Of a stretch of DNA of 64,000 nt, positions 61,062-64,000 are shown piece by piece. The DNA lies in the NCBI GenBank assembly GCA_017633985.1, contig JAGBOF010000007.1, forward strand, positions 62,001 to 126,000. Reading direction: 5' to 3'. Position 1 is the stretch's first letter; the number at the start of each line of letters is the position of its first letter. The notes below the pieces were generated by a model. It had not been told where the DNA came from. It saw only the letters and a list, made by a program, of their open reading frames with translations, and made no database searches. The translations under genes were made by a program, and so were the position numbers. The stretch is from Bacteroidales bacterium. Its GTDB lineage: Bacteria; Bacteroidota; Bacteroidia; Bacteroidales; P3.

Positions 61062-61143
61062 GCGGATGTGGCGTAATTGGTAGCCGCGCTAGACTTAGGA
61101 TCTAGTTCCGTGAGGAGTGAGAGTTCGAGTCTCTCCATCCGCA
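61062..61143 (+). tRNA. tRNA-Leu (anticodon TAG)
   Basis: The acceptor stem GCGGATG (61062-61068) pairs with CATCCGC (61136-61142), and the discriminator base is A. The anticodon loop ACTTAGGAT gives TAG. The long variable arm (TTCCGTGAGGAG) identifies a class II leucine tRNA. The T arm is GAGAGTTCGAGTCTCTC. CCA is not encoded. Confidence 0.95.
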
Positions 61144-61144
61144 C

Positions 61145-61174
61145 AATCCTGAAGCAAATGTTTCAGGATTTTTT
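61145..61174 (+). terminator. Rho-independent terminator of tRNA-Leu
   Basis: AATCCTGAA (61145-61153) pairs with TTCAGGATT (61162-61170), followed by TTTT. Confidence 0.85.
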
Positions 61175-61415
61175 AATTGTCTTTTTCCATATAACCCCTA
61201 TTAAAATTACACAATAACCCGACATAGCCCTGAAAGCAATCATTCCACACCTACCAAAAGCCAATTTATCCTACCGAATTATCAGATAACTGCAATACAT
61301 AATTAAAAAGAACTTTTAATTGCATGAATCATGCAGAATTTGTGTTTTATCTGGATTCTTTACTGTCAAACCCAAAAGATAATCCGTAGATGCAATAAAT
61401 TCAAAGGCAAAAATA
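61175..61415. other. Intergenic stretch without recognised feature
   Basis: AT-rich sequence between the tRNA terminator and the terminator of the flavodoxin operon. No reading frame of credible length, promoter match or repeat-family copy was seen. Confidence 0.5.
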
Positions 61416-61456
61416 ATAAAACGGTATTGCACGTAAAATCAGCAATACCGTTTTTC
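61416..61456 (-). terminator. Bidirectional-looking terminator after the DUF2023 gene
   Basis: AACGGTATTGC (61420-61430) pairs with GCAATACCGTT (61442-61452). A-rich sequence precedes it and T's follow, so it can stop transcription from both sides. Confidence 0.75.
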
Positions 61457-61494
61457 AACAAATTAACATGAAATCTTATTAAAGCAAAACATTA

Positions 61495-61866
61495 TTACAC
61501 TGCCGTCTTTCTGCTGCAGTTATCTTTCTTACGCAAACAGTAACGTTCGCATTGCATACATACGTCATAGCCCAGCAAAGTTCCCAAAATAAAATCTTCT
61601 TCCGGTGAAAACTGATGCAGAGGTTTTGTCAGCATGTGTGATATTGCATCCAAACATTCCTTCTTTCCGAAGAAAAGATTGATGCTTCCGTTACCTACAG
61701 GCTGAATTAAATAACTTATATTCTGATGTTGCAGCCGCATAACGGCAAACCGTTCGTACTTCTTATTGAAAGTATACAACGACATGCGTCTTACACCTTT
61801 TTTGTACTGATAAATCTGCTCTGTCAGCACTTTCATATCAACCAGCATAACCTCGGACTGCAACAT
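61495..61866 (-). CDS. DUF2023 family protein
   Basis: 123 aa cytoplasmic protein with a Cys-rich C-terminus (GYDVCMQCERYCLRKKDNC) that could bind a metal or Fe-S centre. YKKGVRRMSLYTFNKKYE and SYLIQPVGNGSINLFFGKKEC are the family-like central blocks. DUF2023 genes commonly sit next to flavodoxin genes, as here (7 bp after the fldA stop, same strand), suggesting a shared redox role; none is established. The start is ATG at 61866. Confidence 0.72.
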   Translation of the reverse strand: MLQSEVMLVDMKVLTEQIYQYKKGVRRMSLYTFNKKYERFAVMRLQHQNISYLIQPVGNGSINLFFGKKECLDAISHMLTKPLHQFSPEEDFILGTLLGYDVCMQCERYCLRKKDNCSRKTAV

Positions 61867-61873
61867 AATACGA

Positions 61874-62380
61874 TTACAAATTATTTTTTATCTGTTCTAC
61901 CCACTTATCAATGCGTGCTTCGGTTTTATCACCTTCATTGTCTTCATCCAAAGCAAGACCTACGAACTCATCATTAATAACCGCCGCCGATGATTCGAAC
62001 ATATAATCATCTGCATCCACTTTTCCTATAACCGAAGCGCCTTTTGAAACCACCGCATCATACAGTTCCGCCATTCCTCCGCAGAAAGTATCGCCATAAG
62101 AAGCACTGTCTCCGCATCCGAAGATTGCAACGGTTTTTCCCGTCAAGTCGTTACTCTGCAAAATCTTCAATCCGCCGCCGTACCAATCGTCCTGCAAATC
62201 TCCTGCACCCCATGTGGAAGTGCCTAAAATCAAATTGTCGTACAAAGAAAGCATCTCGGCTTTAAAATCATTGACATTAATAACATCTTGGGACGCAATG
62301 CCCAATTTTTCCGCTATCTTGGAAGCCAATCCTTCGCATGTTCCTGTTGTAGAACCGTAAATAATGCAAGTTTTTTTCAT
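61874..62380 (-). CDS. fldA: Flavodoxin
   Basis: 168 aa long-chain flavodoxin, an FMN-carrying electron shuttle that can replace ferredoxin. The phosphate loop is YGSTTGTCEGLA. The isoalloxazine loops are STWGAGDLQDDWYGG and FGCGDSASYGDTFCGG, with Trp and Tyr stacking residues. The promoter is at 62428-62435 (minus-strand TAATTTTG). It is co-transcribed with the DUF2023 gene. Confidence 0.94.
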   Translation of the reverse strand: MKKTCIIYGSTTGTCEGLASKIAEKLGIASQDVINVNDFKAEMLSLYDNLILGTSTWGAGDLQDDWYGGGLKILQSNDLTGKTVAIFGCGDSASYGDTFCGGMAELYDAVVSKGASVIGKVDADDYMFESSAAVINDEFVGLALDEDNEGDKTEARIDKWVEQIKNNL

Positions 62381-62427
62381 TGTTTTGAAATTTTTTATTG
62401 TTATTAACCTTATTTTATTTCACAATG

Positions 62428-62435
62428 CAAAATTA
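62428..62435 (-). promoter_or_regulatory. -7 promoter element of the flavodoxin operon
   Basis: Minus-strand TAATTTTG, 48 bp upstream of the fldA start codon. Confidence 0.55.
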
Positions 62436-62528
62436 GACAGAAATAATTTTTGCCGCAATACCCAAAAGAAATGATTTCATATACCTAAAAATGAGTAAAT
62501 AACGCACATCAAAGAAACGGTGCGTCAA

Positions 62529-62636
62529 ACCGTAAAATTTTCATCGCAGATCAGTAAATTTTTATCGCTGATTAATAAATTTTCATCGCAGATCAGTAAA
62601 ATAATACGGCGTTTTATTTCCGCATAAAGACGTAAT
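62529..62636. repeat. Dispersed palindromic element, family 1 (copy 11)
   Basis: Four tandem blocks of about 20 bp of the form TTTTCATCGCAGATCAGTAAA / TTTTTATCGCTGATTAATAAA, then ATACGGCGTTTTATTTC. The left AAGACGGCG end is not clear, so this copy appears truncated. Its blocks match those of copies 1 and 6 in reverse orientation. Confidence 0.75.
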
Positions 62637-62668
62637 AAAAAAATCATCCGCAATTACGGATGATTTTT
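62634..62668 (-). terminator. Rho-independent terminator of the lolA-like gene
   Basis: AAATCATCCG (62641-62650) pairs with CGGATGATTT (62657-62666). On the minus strand a T-run follows. Confidence 0.85.
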
Positions 62669-62672
62669 ACCG

Positions 62673-63371
62673 TTATCTCAAATCCACAATCTTCACATTG
62701 GGATATTTTGTCTTGTCAAAGGTGAAATCTTTTGCCGCCGCCGTAATGTTAGGCTTATAATTAGTGAACGTATATATATACTTACTGCCCGAATATGTGT
62801 GCATTTCTATTTTTTGCAAACGGTTGTTGGAAGTAGACGAGTAGATACGGATTTTGGATATATTTCCCTGTTTCAAAGGTGTCAAATCAATTATATTACA
62901 ATTGACATTATTAAATTTTTCCTGCCTTATAAGTTTCGGACGAAAGTTCTTAACGGATGTATTTATGATTTTGACGAAATTAAACATGGTATTGCCGTCT
63001 TCAACGTCCGTTATTTCGACCTCATTAGTCTTTTTAATGTAATTCCATATCGTTGTGCCGTTGCTGAATTGGGAAAACATATCGGTAACTATGGAATATT
63101 GTGCGTTATTGCTTACAAACGTTCCTTTGCCTTGCTGTTTGCCGTCCTCATCCTGAATATTGAATGTAAAAGAAAATGAAAACGGTGTATCTTTTTTCAT
63201 TTGTGCGGCAACGTTGTCTACAATCTTTTGAGCGGTTTTGTCAATCACCACTCCGTTTCGTATTTCCGTATCACTGCCTGCGGAATTTGCTTTGCTTTTT
63301 TGGCTTCCTGTTTGTGTGAAACCTACAAACGGGATAATCAATCCTAATAATATTACTGTTATTCTTTTCAT
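62673..63371 (-). CDS. LolA-like outer-membrane lipoprotein carrier
   Basis: 232 aa periplasmic protein. The signal peptide ends FVGFTQ. The LolA-type half-barrel can be read: FSFSFTFNIQDEDGKQQGKG, GTFVSNNAQYSIVTD, GTTIWNYIKKTNEVEITDV, CNIIDLTPLKQGNISKIRIY, TFTNYKPN. It would carry lipoproteins across the periplasm. The ATG at 63371 is chosen because it starts a proper signal peptide; a GTG 45 bp upstream adds unrelated residues. It lies 92 bp downstream of the ftsK gene, a frequent order in Bacteroidetes. Confidence 0.82.
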   Translation of the reverse strand: MKRITVILLGLIIPFVGFTQTGSQKSKANSAGSDTEIRNGVVIDKTAQKIVDNVAAQMKKDTPFSFSFTFNIQDEDGKQQGKGTFVSNNAQYSIVTDMFSQFSNGTTIWNYIKKTNEVEITDVEDGNTMFNFVKIINTSVKNFRPKLIRQEKFNNVNCNIIDLTPLKQGNISKIRIYSSTSNNRLQKIEMHTYSGSKYIYTFTNYKPNITAAAKDFTFDKTKYPNVKIVDLR

Positions 63372-63463
63372 AATGTTGTTATTTTCAAAACCTATGCCAA
63401 CAAGATCATAAGACACCCGAATTATAAGTTCTTAAGAATGTTCCGTTTCGGAATAATCTTGAT

Positions 63464-64000
63464 TTAGCCTTGCTTGTTAAGAACGGAAGAGATGATTTCG
63501 TTGAGTTCTTCTTCGGTAGTAACCAAAACATCCCTTGCTTTGCTGCCGCGGAACGGTCCTACAATGCCCGCACTCTCCAATTGGTCCATCACTCTTCCCG
63601 CACGGTTATAACCAAGAGCCAATTTACGCTGAAGCATTGAGGTACTGCCTTGTTGAGTCATAACTATAAGCCGTGCTGCTTCCTCAAACTTTGAATCTAA
63701 TTTGCCGTCATCAAAACTTTTCTTCTCTCCGCCCTCTTCATCTGCGTCTTCTTTAACTTCAGGCAATAAGAAACATTCGCTGAATCCTTGCTGTGCTGCG
63801 ATAAAGTCCGCAACCTGTTCTATTTCTTCGGTATCTATGAGTGCACATTGCAATCTCACAAGCGGACCTCCGTTACTTACAAGCATATCTCCGCGTCCTA
63901 TCAACTGCTCTGCGCCTTTGGTGTCAAGGATTGTGCGGGAGTCGGTCAAAGAACTTACTTTGAATGCCGCACGTGCAGGAAAGTTTGCTTTGATTGTACC
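63464..64000 (-). CDS. ftsK: DNA translocase FtsK, C-terminal part (runs off the window)
   Basis: The last 178 residues of an FtsK/SpoIIIE DNA pump that acts at the division septum. The frame is open to the window edge. AFKVSSLTDSRTILD and GAEQLIGRGDML belong to the RecA-like motor domain. SKFEEAARLIVMTQQGSTSMLQRKL...YNRAGRVMDQLESAGIVGP is the winged-helix gamma domain that reads polar DNA sequences. The N-terminal membrane part and the Walker motifs lie outside the window. Confidence 0.93.
   Translation of the reverse strand, partial: GTIKANFPARAAFKVSSLTDSRTILDTKGAEQLIGRGDMLVSNGGPLVRLQCALIDTEEIEQVADFIAAQQGFSECFLLPEVKEDADEEGGEKKSFDDGKLDSKFEEAARLIVMTQQGSTSMLQRKLALGYNRAGRVMDQLESAGIVGPFRGSKARDVLVTTEEELNEIISSVLNKQG

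Overview
The window looks like chromosomal DNA of a member of the phylum Bacteroidetes, order Bacteroidales by inference. The evidence is threefold. Promoters carry the Bacteroidetes -7 element TAnnTTTG and Shine-Dalgarno sites are almost absent. Several secreted proteins end in type IX secretion (T9SS) type A sorting domains. The families present are typical of the phylum: BspA-like leucine-rich repeats, Omp28, DUF6029, DUF6089, GldN-like proteins, paired OmpH proteins, and flavodoxin with DUF2023. No phage, insertion sequence, integrase or CRISPR array was seen.

Layout. 1-2.9 kb: BspA-like surface protein with a long leader. 3-9.8 kb: ApbE flavin transferase, sugar N-acetyltransferase, membrane-anchored OmpH protein, adenylate kinase, hypoxanthine phosphoribosyltransferase, a pair of GldN-like proteins and a SpoU methyltransferase. 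9.8-10.4 kb: a 21-bp tandem repeat array and a MITE-like element. 10.6-12.9 kb: small membrane protein and second BspA-like protein (minus strand). 13.4-19.5 kb: CusA/CusC/CusB-type metal efflux operon. 19.6-22.5 kb: YD-repeat protein behind a candidate RNA switch, then a lipoprotein behind a structured leader. 22.9-28 kb: polyprenyl synthase, TlpA-like thioredoxin, DUF6029 porin, Omp28 lipoprotein and a T9SS cargo protein. 28.2-37 kb: two more BspA-like proteins, each behind a structured leader, flanking a HepT/MntA toxin-antitoxin pair. 37.3-40.3 kb: PreA-type dihydropyrimidine dehydrogenase with uracil permease. 40.4-47.6 kb (minus): RlmL-like methyltransferase, an hddA-hddC-glycosyltransferase-thioesterase operon, a Nim-like flavoprotein and a decayed outer-membrane gene. 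47.7-55.7 kb: GH16-like lipoprotein, TPR lipoprotein, rnfDGE, glutaminase and an IPExxxVDY-like protein. 55.7-61.1 kb: DUF6089, uppS, bamA, two ompH genes and tRNA-Leu. 61.5-64 kb (minus): DUF2023, flavodoxin, LolA-like protein and the 3' end of ftsK.

Main unexplained structure. (1) Four genes for secreted or surface proteins are preceded by long leaders (about 275-350 nt). All start from near-identical promoters and share one fold: a 5' hairpin region and a long-range helix interrupted by an internal loop with a conserved ACC. Two of them show clear compensatory base changes and an identical 19-nt distance from the last helix to the start codon. (2) The leader at 19.69-19.95 kb holds two near-identical 18-nt segments, one directly in front of the start codon, and a single complementary segment between them. 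This is the layout of a two-state translational switch. (3) Two families of dispersed MITE-like intergenic palindromes are present, with eleven and three copies. (4) The 21-bp array holds 19 degenerate units with no net indel.

How the genes work together. Much of the window concerns the cell envelope: BamA, OmpH, UppS, LolA, the heptose operon and T9SS cargo. A second theme is flavin and redox chemistry: ApbE would flavinylate the RnfG and RnfD proteins encoded 48 kb away, and flavodoxin and the PreA-type reductase are also present. Functions are inferred from recognised motifs; no database search was run.
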